Notes: generated from the letters alone by a model not told the origin. A stretch of DNA of 64,000 nucleotides from Phytomonospora endophytica (GCF_014202425.1 NZ_JACHGT010000012.1:182100-246099), one strand, 5' to 3'. Shown: positions 1-8,621, numbered from the stretch's first letter. Numbers and translations are program-made.

Positions 1-1
1 C

Positions 2-530
2 GCACAGGACCAGTGGGGCGCACCGCCGCCTCCTCCGGGTGCGCCCGCTTCGGGTCCCCCGGCGCAAGACCAGTGGGGCGCACCACCGCCCCCGCCCGTC
101 TCCGGACCGCCGAACCAGTGGGGTGCACCGCCCCCACCTCCCGGCGCTCCCGCTTCGGGTCCTCCCGCGCAGGACCAGTGGGGTGCTCCGCCGCCTCCTC
201 CGGGTGCGCCCGCTTCGGGTCCTCCCGCACAGGACCAGTGGGGCGCACCGCCGCCTCCTCCCGGTGCGCCCGCTTCGGGTCCACCCGCCCAAGACCAGTG
301 GGGCGCACCACCGCCCCCGCCCGGGCAGGGTGGCTGGCAGCCGCCTCCGCCTCCTCCCGGTGCTCCCGCGTCCGGGCCTCCGGCCCAGGACCAGTGGGGC
401 GCACCCCCGCCTCCGCCGCCCGGCGGAAACCAGTGGGGCACGCCTCCGACCTCCGCACCCCCCGCCGACCAGTGGGGTACTCCTCCTCCGCCTCCCGGCG
501 GTGACCAGCAGTGGGGTACTCCCCCGCCGC
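2..530 (+). repeat. Tandem minisatellite encoding QWG units
   Basis: In-frame repeats of about 57-60 bp, each containing a gaccagtggggcgcacc-like core, are seen at about 9, 75, 115, 173, 233, 293 and 395, with diverged copies to about 520. Units near 160-300 are almost identical at the DNA level. This points to recent copy-number change, and assemblies may be collapsed here. Confidence 0.85.
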
Positions 531-2248
531 CGCCCGGTGGCGAGCAGCAGTCGTGGCAGGCACCGAGCATGCCGCCGCCTCCCGGTGGCGACGCGCCTTC
601 GTTCGGCGTGCCCGGCGCGTCGGCGGCCCCGCCCGCTCCGCCGGTCGAGGACTCTCCGTGGCCGACTCCGCCCGCCGCTCCCGAGCAGCCCGGCGCGTGG
701 TCGCCGCCTCCGGCCGAGGCGCCCCCGGCGTTCTCCATGCCGGGCGACAACAGCGGTGCCCGTCCGGACGAGCCGGCGGCCTCCGCTCCCGTCGACGACC
801 CGGAGTTGCCTCCCCTGCCCGAGTTGCCGCCGGTCGAGAAGGACCTGACCGACAACGACGAGGACTGGGAGCTCCCGCCGCTGCCCGAGCCGCCGCCGAT
901 CGGCGAGAAGCTCGACGTGGCCGCCGAGGCGCCCCCGGTCGACGCGGGTCCCGCCGTCGATCCCGACGCTCCCCCGCCTCCGCCGCCCGCCGAGGGTGGC
1001 GCGATCTGGGAGGGTGCCGCACCCGCGCCGGCCCCCGCCGAGCCGCAGATCTCGGCCGAGGAACAGGCCATGCTCGACGCGATCGGCACCGACGTGGACG
1101 ACGAACCGGTCGCCGAGGCGCCCGCGCCCGCCGCCGAGCAGCCGCCCGCCGAGGCACCGTCCTTCGGCATCCCGAGCACCGAGGGCGGCGACAGGTTCGC
1201 TCCCGAGGCGCCCGCCGCCGGTGGCGACGAGCAGTTCGCGCCCCCGCCGCCCGCCGAGGCCCCGTCGTTCGGCATTCCGAGCGCCGAAGGTGGGGACAGG
1301 TTCGAGCCCGAGCAGCCCGAGGCTCCTTCTTTCGGTGTTCCGAGCGCCGACGGTGGCGACCGCTTCGAGCCCCAGCAGCCCGAGGCCCCCTCCTTCGCCG
1401 TACCCAGCGCCGACGGTGGCGACCGCTTCGAACCGGAGGCGCCCTCGTTCGGCGTGCCCGGTTCGGACGCCGGTGGCCGCTTCGACCCGCCCGCCGCCGA
1501 GCAGCCCGCGGCCGAGGCCCCCTCCTTCGGGGTCCCGAGTTCGCATGGCGGCGACAGGTTCGAACCGGAAGCTCCGTCCTTCGGTGTTCCGAGCTCCGAC
1601 AGCGGCGAGCGTTTCGAACCCGAGCCGCCCCCGGCCGAGGCACCCTCCTTCGGTGTCCCCAGCTCCGACGGTGGCGACCGCTTCGAGCCCCAACAGCCCG
1701 AAGCCCCCTCCTTCGCCGTACCCAGCGCCGACAGCGGCGAGCGCTTCGAACCCGAGCCGCCCCCGGCCGAGGCACCGTCCTTCGGTGTCCCCAGCTCCGA
1801 GCCCGCCTCCTACCCGCCGCCCGTCGAGGCGCCGGTCGCGGAGTCGGCCCCGGCCCCGGGCTACGCGCAGTACACGCCGCCCGCGGCACCCGTCGACACG
1901 CCCGACATCTCCGAATGGAAGGCGCCCGGCGAGCAGCCCGCGCAGGGCGGCGACGCCTGGGCCTCCCTGGCCGAGCCCTTCCAGCAGCAGCCGGAGCAGC
2001 CGTCCGCGCCGCCGCCTCCGCCCGCGCCGCCGGAACCCGCACCGTCGAGTTCCTGGTTCGCCGACGGCGTCAACGCCGGTGACGGTGCTCGCGGTGTCGC
2101 GACCGTTCCCGCGGCCAACCGCCTGAACGCCGACGAGCTTCCCGCCCGTCTGCCGATGGCGACGCCGCGCACCTACGGTCGCCCGCCGGAGCCCGAGCTG
2201 CCGTGGCCTCCCATGCCGGGTGGCGGCGATGGCGGTCCCCGGACCTAG
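2..2248 (+). CDS. Proline-rich repeat protein, 5' end outside the window
   Basis: The reading frame is open from the window edge, so the start lies upstream; 748 residues are visible. Residues 1-185 are a tandem array of a QWG-containing Pro/Gly/Ala unit (about ten QWG motifs, spacing near 20 residues, e.g. DQWGAPPPPPGAPASGPP). Residues about 385-600 carry eleven copies of an APSFG(V/I)P motif followed by acidic GGDRFEPE-type linkers. No enzymatic domain, membrane segment or cysteine pattern is visible, so the protein is probably largely disordered, like the Pro-rich scaffolding or secretion-associated proteins of actinobacteria. The nearly identical DNA repeats imply length variation by recombination. 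It overlaps the next, membrane-anchored gene, which suggests cotranslation. Function unknown. Confidence 0.8.
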   Translation, partial: AQDQWGAPPPPPGAPASGPPAQDQWGAPPPPPVSGPPNQWGAPPPPPGAPASGPPAQDQWGAPPPPPGAPASGPPAQDQWGAPPPPPGAPASGPPAQDQWGAPPPPPGQGGWQPPPPPPGAPASGPPAQDQWGAPPPPPPGGNQWGTPPTSAPPADQWGTPPPPPGGDQQWGTPPPPPGGEQQSWQAPSMPPPPGGDAPSFGVPGASAAPPAPPVEDSPWPTPPAAPEQPGAWSPPPAEAPPAFSMPGDNSGARPDEPAASAPVDDPELPPLPELPPVEKDLTDNDEDWELPPLPEPPPIGEKLDVAAEAPPVDAGPAVDPDAPPPPPPAEGGAIWEGAAPAPAPAEPQISAEEQAMLDAIGTDVDDEPVAEAPAPAAEQPPAEAPSFGIPSTEGGDRFAPEAPAAGGDEQFAPPPPAEAPSFGIPSAEGGDRFEPEQPEAPSFGVPSADGGDRFEPQQPEAPSFAVPSADGGDRFEPEAPSFGVPGSDAGGRFDPPAAEQPAAEAPSFGVPSSHGGDRFEPEAPSFGVPSSDSGERFEPEPPPAEAPSFGVPSSDGGDRFEPQQPEAPSFAVPSADSGERFEPEPPPAEAPSFGVPSSEPASYPPPVEAPVAESAPAPGYAQYTPPAAPVDTPDISEWKAPGEQPAQGGDAWASLAEPFQQQPEQPSAPPPPPAPPEPAPSSSWFADGVNAGDGARGVATVPAANRLNADELPARLPMATPRTYGRPPEPELPWPPMPGGGDGGPRT

Positions 2249-2609
2249 CGGCCCCCACGCCGGGGGGCCAGAGGAGCAAGCGAGCCCGCCGGCTGCCACG
2301 GGTACACCGTGGCAGCCGGCCAAGGGCCGGATCTATCGTGCGACGGGGGCCTACGACGAGCCCCAGACCCTCCCCAACGGCTTCACGCCGCCCCAGCCGG
2401 TCCTGCCCAGGACGAAGGGCCCGTGGGCGCTGACGCACCTGACGACGTCCTTGACCGGCGACATCCTCGGCGGCCACCGCGAAGGCCCCGGCCCGGCGAA
2501 GCCGCCCGAGCGCGGCACGATGGGCCGCATCGCGGTCGGCATGGCGATCGGGATCCTGCTGCTGGCGGCGGTCGGCGCGCTCGGCGCCTGGCTGCTCGGC
2601 CTCTTCTAG
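2220..2609 (+). CDS. Small protein with one C-terminal membrane segment
   Basis: The frame starts with GTG at 2220 (ATG at 2229 is an alternative) and overlaps the end of the proline-rich gene, so the two are probably translationally coupled. The first 100 of 129 residues are hydrophilic and Pro/Gly-rich. Residues about 103-127 are one hydrophobic helix (IAVGMAIGILLLAAVGALGA) ending almost at the C-terminus, giving a tail-anchored topology with the N-terminus in the cytoplasm. No family recognised. A role as membrane partner of the upstream repeat protein is inference from the overlap. A strong hairpin follows 10 bp after the stop. Confidence 0.7.
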   Translation: MAAMAVPGPSGPHAGGPEEQASPPAATGTPWQPAKGRIYRATGAYDEPQTLPNGFTPPQPVLPRTKGPWALTHLTTSLTGDILGGHREGPGPAKPPERGTMGRIAVGMAIGILLLAAVGALGAWLLGLF

Positions 2610-2618
2610 CCGCACGAA

Positions 2619-2650
2619 GAACCGGCCCCGGGAAACCCCGGGGCCGGTTC
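2619..2650. terminator. Bidirectional hairpin between convergent genes
   Basis: A perfect 14-bp inverted repeat (GAACCGGCCCCGGG and its complement, 4-nt loop) lies between the small membrane protein gene and the convergent PTS permease. There is no clear U-tract, as is common in high-GC actinobacteria. It probably serves both strands. Confidence 0.8.
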
Positions 2651-2664
2651 CTCACACGTGCGGT

Positions 2665-3972
2665 CTAGGTGGAGTTGGCCGCCTCGGCCTCCTCGTCTTC
2701 GGCCTCGCGGCCCGGCGTCGGCAGGTTCAGCTTCGTGATCAGCAGGTAGAAGACCAGGAAGTACACGACGAAGTAGACGAGCCCGATGAGCAACAGCAGC
2801 AGCGGTCTGTGCGTGTTCGACTTGCTGAAGTTGAGCAGGTAGTCGATGAGCCCGGCGGAGAAGCCGAAGCCGATCTTGATGTCGAGGGCCGTGACGAGGG
2901 CCAGCGAGACGCCGCTGAGCAGGACGTGCAGGCCGAAGAGCAGCGGCGCGACGAAGATGAAGGAGTACTCGACGGGCTCGGTGATGCCGCAGACGAAGGC
3001 GGTCAGCGCACCGGAGATCATCAGGCCGCCGACGACGGCCCGGTTCGCCGGGCGGGCCGCCCGCCACATGGCGAGGGCCGCGCCGGGGATGCCGAACATC
3101 AGCACCGGGAACCAGCCGGCCATGAAGGTGCCGGCGCCGTCCTGTCCGGCGAAGTAGCAGTTGAGGTCGCCGTGCGCGACGACGCCGTTGACGTCGCAGG
3201 TCGGGATGGTGAACCACACGATCGAGTTGATGATGTGGTGCAGGCCCATGGGCAGCAGCAGACGGTTGATGACGCCGTAGACGCCCGCACCGACCACGCC
3301 GTTCTCGGTGACCCAGTCGCCGAAGTTCGCGATCCACTGCCCGACGACGGGCCAGACCCAGCCGAAGATCACGCCGAGGAGCATCGCGGTGACGGCGGTG
3401 ACGATCGGCACGAAGCGGCGGCCGCCGAAGAAGGACAGCCACTGCGGAAGCCTGATCCGGTGGTACTTCTGCCACAGCAGCCCGGCGATGATGCCGATCA
3501 TGATGCCGCCGAGGACACCGGTCGGGTTCATCATGCCGATGTTCAGTTTCGGGCTGATCGAGCCGTCGGCGGCGACGACGTTCTGCAGGACCTGGTCGCG
3601 GATGCGCGACTCGCTGAACATGGCCTTGGTGACGCGGTCGAAGACGAGATAGCCGACGACGGCCGCCAGCGCGGTCGAGCCGTCGGCCTTCTTGGCGATG
3701 CCGAGCGAGACGCCGACGGCGAACAACAACGGCAGGTTGTCGAAGAGGACCTGACCGGCGGCGGCGAGGACCTTCGCGACCGGCAGCAGCCACTCCCAGT
3801 GCGCGCCGAGACCGTCCTTGCCGAGCATGTCGGGCTGCCCGAAGCGCAGCAGCAGCGCCGCCGCCGGCAGCACCGCGATGGGCAACATGAGGCTGCGCCC
3901 GAACTTCTGCAGGAACGCGAAGGCAGCCGATCCGCCTTTGGCGCTGTCACCTGTCGCCGCCGTCGCGCTCAT
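2665..3972 (-). CDS. PTS permease, EIIC of the glucose/N-acetylglucosamine family
   Basis: The 435-residue polytopic membrane protein matches the EIIC domain of glucose/GlcNAc permeases. It has an N-terminal amphipathic segment then FGRSLMLPIAVLPAAALLLR, the MMNPTGVLGGIMIG loop, LPMGLHHIINSIVW, and the signature GITEPVEYSFIFVAPLLF, whose Glu is the sugar-binding residue of the family. No fused EIIA or EIIB domain is present; these are separate genes on the other strand, the arrangement seen for NagE2/NagF/Crr in streptomycetes. The cytoplasmic tail is acidic (EDEEAEAANST). The sugar is probably GlcNAc or glucose; sequence alone does not decide. Start at the ATG giving MSATAATG. Confidence 0.93.
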   Translation of the reverse strand: MSATAATGDSAKGGSAAFAFLQKFGRSLMLPIAVLPAAALLLRFGQPDMLGKDGLGAHWEWLLPVAKVLAAAGQVLFDNLPLLFAVGVSLGIAKKADGSTALAAVVGYLVFDRVTKAMFSESRIRDQVLQNVVAADGSISPKLNIGMMNPTGVLGGIMIGIIAGLLWQKYHRIRLPQWLSFFGGRRFVPIVTAVTAMLLGVIFGWVWPVVGQWIANFGDWVTENGVVGAGVYGVINRLLLPMGLHHIINSIVWFTIPTCDVNGVVAHGDLNCYFAGQDGAGTFMAGWFPVLMFGIPGAALAMWRAARPANRAVVGGLMISGALTAFVCGITEPVEYSFIFVAPLLFGLHVLLSGVSLALVTALDIKIGFGFSAGLIDYLLNFSKSNTHRPLLLLLIGLVYFVVYFLVFYLLITKLNLPTPGREAEDEEAEAANST

Positions 3973-4100
3973 CGGACGCCCCCCGTCACCTGGTCGACAT
4001 TGACGCGATCATAAACAGATGGCCCGACAACTCGGGCATTTCCGCGTTAAATAGACCACGGGTGGGCGCCGGTCGCGCCCGAAGGCAGGGGGAGCCCGAC

Positions 4101-4337
4101 ATGGACAAGGCCGAGGCCATCATCGCCGCGCTCGGCGGCGCCGAGAACATCGAGGACCTGGAGCCCTGCGCGACGCGCCTGCGCACCGAGGTCAAGGACG
4201 CGTCGCTCGTCGACGAGGGCGCGCTCAAGGCCGCCGGCGCCTACGGCGTGCTCAAGGCGGGCACGAACGTGCAGGTCGTCGTCGGGACCGACGCCGACAA
4301 CATCGCCAGTGACATCGAAGAACTGATGGAGGGCTGA
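4101..4337 (+). CDS. PTS EIIB protein
   Basis: A 78-residue free-standing EIIB domain. The phosphorylatable cysteine is C23 in the family motif EPCATRLR. The ATG at 4101 has an AGGGGGAG ribosome site (4087-4094), and the 13 in-frame codons upstream do not resemble EIIB. First gene of the EIIB-EIIA-HPr-EI operon. The protein passes phosphate from EIIA to the sugar bound in the divergently encoded EIIC, so the two transcription units must work together and probably share regulation in the 128-bp intergenic region. Confidence 0.94.
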   Translation: MDKAEAIIAALGGAENIEDLEPCATRLRTEVKDASLVDEGALKAAGAYGVLKAGTNVQVVVGTDADNIASDIEELMEG

Positions 4338-4339
4338 CG

Positions 4340-4786
4340 ATGACGTCGGTAGTCGCACCCGTCGCCGGGAAGGTCGTCGGCCTCACCGGCGTGCCGGACC
4401 CGGTCTTCGCCGAGGGCATGGTCGGTCCCGGCAGCGCCATCGACCCGGTCCGCGGGCCGGGCGTCGCCGTCGCGCCCATCAGTGGCGTGATCCAGAAACT
4501 GCACCCGCACGCCTACGTCATCGTCGACGACCTGGGCCGCGGCGTCCTCGTCCACCTCGGCATCGACACCGTGAAGCTCAACGGCGAGGGCTTCCAGCTG
4601 CTCGCCGAGGAGGGCGCGCACGTCGACGCCGGCGCCGAGATCGTGCGCTGGGACGCCGCCGCGATCGAGGCCGGGGGCCGCTCGCCGATCTGTCCGGTGA
4701 TCGCCCTCGACGCCGATCGCGAGCGCGTCACGGTCACCGCCGACGGCGAGGTCGGCACCGCCGATCCGCTGTTCACCTGGGAGTAG
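4340..4786 (+). CDS. crr: PTS EIIA, glucose/Crr type
   Basis: A 148-residue EIIA of the glucose (Crr) family, starting 2 bp after the EIIB stop. The phosphate acceptor is H72 in GVLVHLGIDTVKLNG, and the partner histidine is H57 in LHPHAYVIV. The N-terminal VVAPVAGKVVGL segment and the PISGVIQK strand are typical. It receives phosphate from HPr H15 and passes it to EIIB C23. In other bacteria Crr also signals carbon state; nothing here tests that. Confidence 0.94.
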   Translation: MTSVVAPVAGKVVGLTGVPDPVFAEGMVGPGSAIDPVRGPGVAVAPISGVIQKLHPHAYVIVDDLGRGVLVHLGIDTVKLNGEGFQLLAEEGAHVDAGAEIVRWDAAAIEAGGRSPICPVIALDADRERVTVTADGEVGTADPLFTWE

Positions 4787-4797
4787 AGGAGACAACC

Positions 4798-5058
4798 GTG
4801 GCTGAGCGCCAGATCAAGGTCACCACCGAGGTCGGGCTGCACGCGCGGCCCGCGGCGGTGTTCGTGCAGACCGCCGCCGAGTCGGAGGACGAGGTCGGCC
4901 TCACCAAGGACGGCCGCCGCGTCAACGCCAAGAGCATCCTCGCCGTCCTCGGCCTCGACGTCCGCAACGGCGACGAGATCTCCGTCGACAGCTTCGACGA
5001 GACGATCGTCGACCGCCTCACCGCGCTCGTGTCGCAGGCACCGGAGGGCGGGAGTTGA
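4798..5058 (+). CDS. ptsH: Phosphocarrier protein HPr
   Basis: 86 residues from a GTG start with GAGGAGAC just upstream. The active-site motif GLHARPA places the phospho-histidine at H15. S46 lies in NAKSILAV, the usual position of the regulatory serine, though most actinobacteria lack or rarely use an HPr kinase. Its stop overlaps the start region of ptsI, suggesting coupled translation. Confidence 0.95.
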   Translation: MAERQIKVTTEVGLHARPAAVFVQTAAESEDEVGLTKDGRRVNAKSILAVLGLDVRNGDEISVDSFDETIVDRLTALVSQAPEGGS

Positions 5059-5060
5059 CC

Positions 5061-6770
5061 GTGACCGACATCGCGAACGTCACCGGCGTCGGGGTCAGCC
5101 CCGGCGTCGGTGCCGGTCCCGTCCGCGCCATGGCCGCCGCCGTGCCCGAACCGCCCGCCGGGCAGCCGCTCGACGGCGACCCGGCCGAGGCGAAACGGCG
5201 GGCCGCCGAGGCCTTCGCCGCCGTCGGCGCCGACCTCGACGCGCGTGCGGCCGCCGCGGCCGCACGCGACCGCGCCGAAGCCGGTGAGGTCCTCGCCGCG
5301 CAGGCGATGATGGCCCGCGACCCGAGCCTGGCCGAGGTCGCCGGGCAGCGGATCGACGGCGGCCTCGCCGCGCCCAGGGCCGTCCACGAGGCCTTCGGGA
5401 CCTTCCGCGAACTCCTCGCCAAGGCCGGCGGGTACATGGCCGCGCGCGTCACCGACCTCGACGACATCCGCGACCGCGTCCTGGCCGTCCTCACCGGCGC
5501 GCCCATGCCCGGCGTGCCCGTCGCCGACGAGCCCTTCGTGCTCGTCGCCCGCGACCTCGCGCCCGCCGACACCGCCCTCATCGACCCGGCCAAGGTCGTC
5601 GCCTTCGTCACCGCCGAAGGCGGCCCGACCAGCCACACCGCCATCCTTGCCCGCACCATGGGCATCCCCGCCGTCGTCGCCGCGCCCGCCGCGCTCGACC
5701 TGCCCGACGGGACCCGCGTCCTCGTCGACGGCGCCACCGGGGTCATCACCGTCGACCCCGACGAGGACGCCGTCCGGCGCGCCACGCAGGCCGCCGACGC
5801 GCTCGCCGAGGCCGTGTCGGCCGCGAAGGGACCCGGGCGGACCGCCGACCGCAAACGCGTGCCGCTGCTGGCCAACATCGGCGGACCCGCCGACGTCGAA
5901 GGAGCCCTCGCGCACGGCGCCGAGGGCGTCGGGCTGTTCCGCACCGAGTTCCTGTTCCTCGACAGCGCCGAGGCGCCGACCTTCGAACAGCAGGTCGCGA
6001 CCTACCGGAAGGTGCTGTCGTCCTTCGGCGACGGGCGGGTGGTCGTCCGGACCCTCGACGCGGGCGCCGACAAGCCACTGGCGTTCCTGCCCACGGGGGA
6101 GGAGCCGAACCCGGCCCTCGGCGAGCGCGCGCTGCGGATGATGCGGCACCACCCGGACATGCTCGACACGCAGTTGCGGGCGCTCGCGGAGGCCGCGCGC
6201 GGCCTGTCGGCGGACCTGTGGGTGATGGCGCCGATGGTCGCCGACGGCGATGACGCGGCCTTCTTCGTCGACGCGGCCCGCGCGGCCGGGTTGACCGAGG
6301 AGGCGGCGAAGGTCGGGGTGATGGTGGAGATCCCGGCGGCGGCGTTGCGTGCGCGGGACTTCGCCGGGGGCGTCGACTTCTTCAGCATCGGGACGAACGA
6401 TCTGGCGCAGTACGCGTTCGCCGCGGACCGGCAGCTGGGGGCGCTGGCGCGCTTCCAGGATCCCTGGCAGCCGGCGCTGCTCGATCTGATCCACGCGACG
6501 GCGGAGGCGGCCAACCGGGCGGGGAAGTCGTGCGGGGTGTGCGGGGAGGCCGCGGCCGATCCGGCGCTCGCGTGCGTGCTGGTGGGGCTGGGCGTGTCGA
6601 GCCTGTCGATGAGCGCGCCCTCGCTGCCGATGGTCAGGGCCGTGCTGGCCGCTCACACGGTCTCGCAGTGTGTGCGCGCGGCCGATGCGGCCCGGCGCGG
6701 GACTTCGGCCGACACCGCGCGTGAGCTGGCCCGGGCGGCGTTGCCGGGCCTGTCGGCACTGGGGCTGTGA
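5061..6770 (+). CDS. ptsI: PTS Enzyme I (phosphoenolpyruvate-protein phosphotransferase)
   Basis: 569 residues from GTG 5061, with GGAG six bases upstream; a TTG at 5055 is an alternative that overlaps ptsH. The N-terminal helical HPr-binding domain is followed by the phosphohistidine motif GGPTSHTAILAR. The C-terminal PEP-binding TIM barrel shows LFRTEFLFLD, SIGTNDLAQYAFAADR and the terminal CGVCGEAAADP signature. It autophosphorylates from PEP and charges HPr. With EIIB, EIIA and EIIC encoded alongside, the whole phosphorelay is in this locus. Last gene of the operon. Confidence 0.95.
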   Translation: MTDIANVTGVGVSPGVGAGPVRAMAAAVPEPPAGQPLDGDPAEAKRRAAEAFAAVGADLDARAAAAAARDRAEAGEVLAAQAMMARDPSLAEVAGQRIDGGLAAPRAVHEAFGTFRELLAKAGGYMAARVTDLDDIRDRVLAVLTGAPMPGVPVADEPFVLVARDLAPADTALIDPAKVVAFVTAEGGPTSHTAILARTMGIPAVVAAPAALDLPDGTRVLVDGATGVITVDPDEDAVRRATQAADALAEAVSAAKGPGRTADRKRVPLLANIGGPADVEGALAHGAEGVGLFRTEFLFLDSAEAPTFEQQVATYRKVLSSFGDGRVVVRTLDAGADKPLAFLPTGEEPNPALGERALRMMRHHPDMLDTQLRALAEAARGLSADLWVMAPMVADGDDAAFFVDAARAAGLTEEAAKVGVMVEIPAAALRARDFAGGVDFFSIGTNDLAQYAFAADRQLGALARFQDPWQPALLDLIHATAEAANRAGKSCGVCGEAAADPALACVLVGLGVSSLSMSAPSLPMVRAVLAAHTVSQCVRAADAARRGTSADTARELARAALPGLSALGL

Positions 6771-6772
6771 GT

Positions 6773-6813
6773 CGTGCCGCCCCGTGCCTCCCGCGTGGGG
6801 CCTGTGCGGCACG
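6773..6813 (+). terminator. Possible terminator of the PTS operon
   Basis: CGTGCCGC (6773-6780) pairs with GCGGCACG (6806-6813), with further inner CCC/GGG pairing, right after the ptsI stop and before the next gene. There is no U-tract, so partial readthrough is possible. Confidence 0.45.
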
Positions 6814-6821
6814 CTTGAGTC

Positions 6822-7451
6822 ATGCGCAAACCGTGGATCGTCGGGATCTCTGGCGCGTCGGGCACGCCTTACGCGAAGGCCGTGCTGGGCGGGCTGCTCG
6901 ACGCCGGGCACGCCGTGGACCTGGTGGTGTCGCGGGCGGCCCGGCTGACGCTGGTCGACGAGACGGGCGGGACGATCCGCGACGCGCACTGGAAGGACGA
7001 CCTGGGCACGTGGCTGGGTCGCGACCTGGCCGCCGACGACGTCGCCTACTGGCCCGCCGGGGACTTCGCGGCCGGGCCTTCGTCGGGGTCGTACGCCGTG
7101 CACGGGATGGTCGTGGTTCCGGCGTCGACGGCGGCGTGCGCGGGGATCGCGCTGGGCCTGTCGAAGGACCTGTTGCAGCGGGCGGCAGATGTGAACCTCA
7201 AGGAGCACCGGCCGGTGATCGTGGTGCCGAGGGAGACGCCGGCGTCACGGAGTCACCTGGTGCACCTGCTGGCGCTGCACGACGCGGGCGCGACGGTGCT
7301 GCCCGCCTCCCCCGCCTTCTACGCGGGGGCGACCGACGTACAGCAGCTCGTGGACTTCGTGGCGGGCCGGGTGCTGGACGCGGCCGGTGTCGCGCACAGC
7401 CTGTACCAGCGGTGGCGCGGTGAGCTGGGGGCGGCGAGGCTGGAGGGCTAG
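6822..7451 (+). CDS. UbiX-family flavin prenyltransferase
   Basis: 209 residues. The N-terminal Rossmann-like motif GISGASGTPYA is the FMN-binding signature of UbiX/Pad1. The family segments VVVPASTAACAGIALGLSKD and PVIVVPRETPASRSHLVHLL follow, and the C-terminal LYQRWRGE is also typical. UbiX makes prenylated FMN from FMN and dimethylallyl phosphate for a UbiD-type decarboxylase. No ubiD lies in the window, so the partner must be elsewhere. It stands alone between the PTS operon and a convergent kinase-like gene. The family is clear; the pathway is not. Confidence 0.88.
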   Translation: MRKPWIVGISGASGTPYAKAVLGGLLDAGHAVDLVVSRAARLTLVDETGGTIRDAHWKDDLGTWLGRDLAADDVAYWPAGDFAAGPSSGSYAVHGMVVVPASTAACAGIALGLSKDLLQRAADVNLKEHRPVIVVPRETPASRSHLVHLLALHDAGATVLPASPAFYAGATDVQQLVDFVAGRVLDAAGVAHSLYQRWRGELGAARLEG

Positions 7452-7458
7452 GGCGCCT

Positions 7459-8373
7459 TCAGAGCCCGAAGACCGCCTCGGCGAGCTCGTCGAGGGTGGC
7501 GATGTCGTCGACGGGGAACATGCGGGGGATCAGGTGGAAGTTGTCGAAGCCGCCTCCGTGCTGTGCGACGCCGACGGCCTGCCTGACCAGGGACATCGCC
7601 ATGGCCCGGCGGGCGAAGTCGTCGGCGACCGGCCAGTTCGCGCCGTTCAGGAAGGCCCGCAGCAGCGTCGTGTCGCAGCGGAAGGTGGACAGGTGGATCT
7701 TGGCGAGTTCGTTGTGGCGGTCGATGACGAGGGCGTCGCCCCAGTCGATCAGTCCCGTCACGCGTCCGCCGGCGACGAGGATGTTGCCTTCGAAGAGGTC
7801 GCCGTTGCCGAAGACCGGGTCGTCGGGGGCGACGTCCGCGACGAACGCGGCGGCCTGTTCGACGAGGCGTTTCGGCATCGCGGAGCGGGTGTGGGCGGCC
7901 TCGAAGTCGAGGGGCGGCCGGCCGGCGAAGCGCTCGATGTGCGGCCCCGGGTCGAGGGCGTGGAGGCGCGCGATGTGGGCGCCGAGGTCGGCGGCGGCCG
8001 AGGTGAGCTCGGCGGGCGTCATCGCCGCGTCGGCCCAGGTCGTGCCGGGGACACGGGTGATGACGAGGTAGGGCCAGCCCTCCCACTCCCCCGAGGCGAG
8101 CAGCCTCGGGGCGGCGAGTTCGGCGTCGCCCGCGAGGACCTCGTAGGCGTGGAGCTCGGCGGTGTGCGCGCGGCGCCATGCGCCGGCGTGACCGTAGAGC
8201 TTCACGACGAGGTCACCGACGAGGATCGTCGGGTACGAACCGCCTTGGGCGGCCCGCGGTTCGCCGGTGGGCGTGAGCCCGTGGCGGCGCAGGACGGCCC
8301 GGGCGTGCGGCCACCAGTGGTCGAGGTCGCCGAGGCTTTCGCGGTATTCGTCGGGGGAGGCGAAGGTGATCAC
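7459..8373 (-). CDS. Aminoglycoside phosphotransferase-like (APH) kinase
   Basis: 304 residues with a protein-kinase-like APH fold. A lysine in ILVGDLVVKLYGHAG is the candidate ATP lysine. The catalytic loop reads GNGDLFEGNILV, with Asp and Asn at the family positions and Asn replacing the usual His of HGD. The metal-binding motif is GLIDWGDA. Many actinobacterial members act on small metabolites or are untested, so a resistance role should not be assumed. It runs convergent to the UbiX-like gene and is followed upstream by bldC on the same strand, 47 bp away. Confidence 0.8.
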   Translation of the reverse strand: MITFASPDEYRESLGDLDHWWPHARAVLRRHGLTPTGEPRAAQGGSYPTILVGDLVVKLYGHAGAWRRAHTAELHAYEVLAGDAELAAPRLLASGEWEGWPYLVITRVPGTTWADAAMTPAELTSAAADLGAHIARLHALDPGPHIERFAGRPPLDFEAAHTRSAMPKRLVEQAAAFVADVAPDDPVFGNGDLFEGNILVAGGRVTGLIDWGDALVIDRHNELAKIHLSTFRCDTTLLRAFLNGANWPVADDFARRAMAMSLVRQAVGVAQHGGGFDNFHLIPRMFPVDDIATLDELAEAVFGL

Positions 8374-8420
8374 CGCGGAAGTATCGGCGGGCCGCTACCC
8401 GGTGGGCAAGCCCTCAGGCG

Positions 8421-8621
8421 TCACGGCTGCTCGGGCGGCGGTCCCCCGCGCTCCCCGAAGAGCAGTTTCTTGACCTCCGACTCTCGGAACCTGCGGTGGC
8501 CACCTGGCGTGCGGATGCTGCTGATCCGGCCGGCGGCGGCCCAACGGGTCACCGTCTTGGGGTCGACGCGAAAGAGCGCCGCCACTTCGCCCGGTGTCAA
8601 CAAGCGGTCTTCACTGTCCAT
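8421..8621 (-). CDS. bldC: BldC-type small MerR-family regulator
   Basis: 66 residues, essentially one winged-helix domain. LLTPGEVAALFRVDPKTVTR is the helix-turn-helix and RTPGGHRRFRESEVKKLL the wing; both closely match Streptomyces BldC in order and length. BldC binds direct repeats and delays sporulation genes during development, so its presence suggests a differentiating actinomycete. It has no sensor domain. It is divergent from the Lrp-type gene, with 137 bp between them. Confidence 0.92.
   Translation of the reverse strand: MDSEDRLLTPGEVAALFRVDPKTVTRWAAAGRISSIRTPGGHRRFRESEVKKLLFGERGGPPPEQP

Noticed and set aside
39-2126. Alternative frames in the Pro-rich repeat region
   Set aside because: Frames with Arg/Ser/Pro strings arise from the repeat DNA; only the frame ending at 2248 has consistent acidic/Pro-rich repeats with G/C third positions and runs through from the window edge.
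3991-4059. DasR-type sites between the PTS permease and EIIB
   Set aside because: TGGTCGAC (3991) and TAGACCAC (4052) each match only half of the TGGTCTAGACCA consensus; too weak to list as operators.
4773-7208. 811-codon minus-strand open frame across the PTS operon
   Set aside because: Antisense shadow of ptsI/ptsH: products are Arg/Gly/Asp-rich low complexity, whereas the plus strand carries complete PTS motifs.
7459-8373. Antibiotic-resistance call for the APH-like gene
   Set aside because: The catalytic His is Asn and there is no resistance context; family membership alone does not support it.
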